Source of the DNA: Planctomycetota bacterium
GTDB taxonomy: Bacteria > Planctomycetota > UBA1135
Length of the DNA: 5,869 nucleotides
Reading direction: 5' to 3'
Assembly: GCA_014382465.1 (NCBI GenBank)
Contig: JACNJP010000441.1
Location: 1 to 5,869 of the forward strand
Positions within the stretch are counted from its first letter, which is position 1. Each line of letters opens with the position of its first letter. The notes beneath the pieces were generated by a model. That model did not search any database. It saw only the letters and a list, made by a program, of their open reading frames with translations, and had not been told where the DNA came from. Positions 5,868 to 5,869 of this stretch are shown here, piece after piece. Both the position numbers and the translations under genes were made by a program.

Positions 5868-5869
5868 GA

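Overview
The window is a GC-rich, gene-dense piece of bacterial chromosome. Nearly every third codon position is G or C, genes overlap by about 4 bases, and starts are often GTG or TTG. The gene content (a bacterial XPB-type helicase, a UvrA-like protein with a decayed ATPase domain, thiamine genes and a lone pseudopilin-like protein) suggests an environmental Gram-negative-type bacterium with a high-GC genome, such as Acidobacteriota, Myxococcota, Planctomycetota or a candidate phylum. The phylum cannot be fixed from this sequence. The first ~110 bases are unusually rich in G runs and look like a poor-quality contig end.

Layout from right to left along the minus strand, which is the direction of transcription: (1) 5867-5331, the C-terminal end of a UvrA-like protein that enters from beyond the right edge. 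(2) 5334-3631, an XPB/ERCC3-family superfamily 2 DNA helicase of 567 aa. (3) 3634-1637, a 665-aa helicase-associated protein with an XPB/Ssl2 N-terminal-like C-terminal domain. (4) 1632-1015, a 205-aa ThiE/TenI-fold protein. Genes 1/2 and 2/3 overlap by 4 bases (TTGA and GTGA), and 3/4 are 4 bases apart, so the four look like one translationally coupled operon. (5) After a plus-strand gene, thiL (thiamine-monophosphate kinase) starts at 550 and runs off the left edge.

The only plus-strand gene (542-1018) encodes a small membrane-anchored protein resembling a GspG-type pseudopilin. It sits between the two thiamine-type genes and overlaps both: 9 bases at thiL's 5' end and 4 bases at the 3' end of the ThiE/TenI-like gene.

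Functionally, the right two thirds looks like a DNA-repair cassette: a UvrA-family damage-recognition relative, an XPB helicase and a large XPB partner protein. The left third is a thiamine-type pair split by an antisense pseudopilin gene. The most interesting points are three: the tight coupling of a UvrA relative lacking ABC signature and Walker B residues to an XPB helicase; a DEVP in place of DEVH in that helicase; and a possible noncontiguous thiamine operon.
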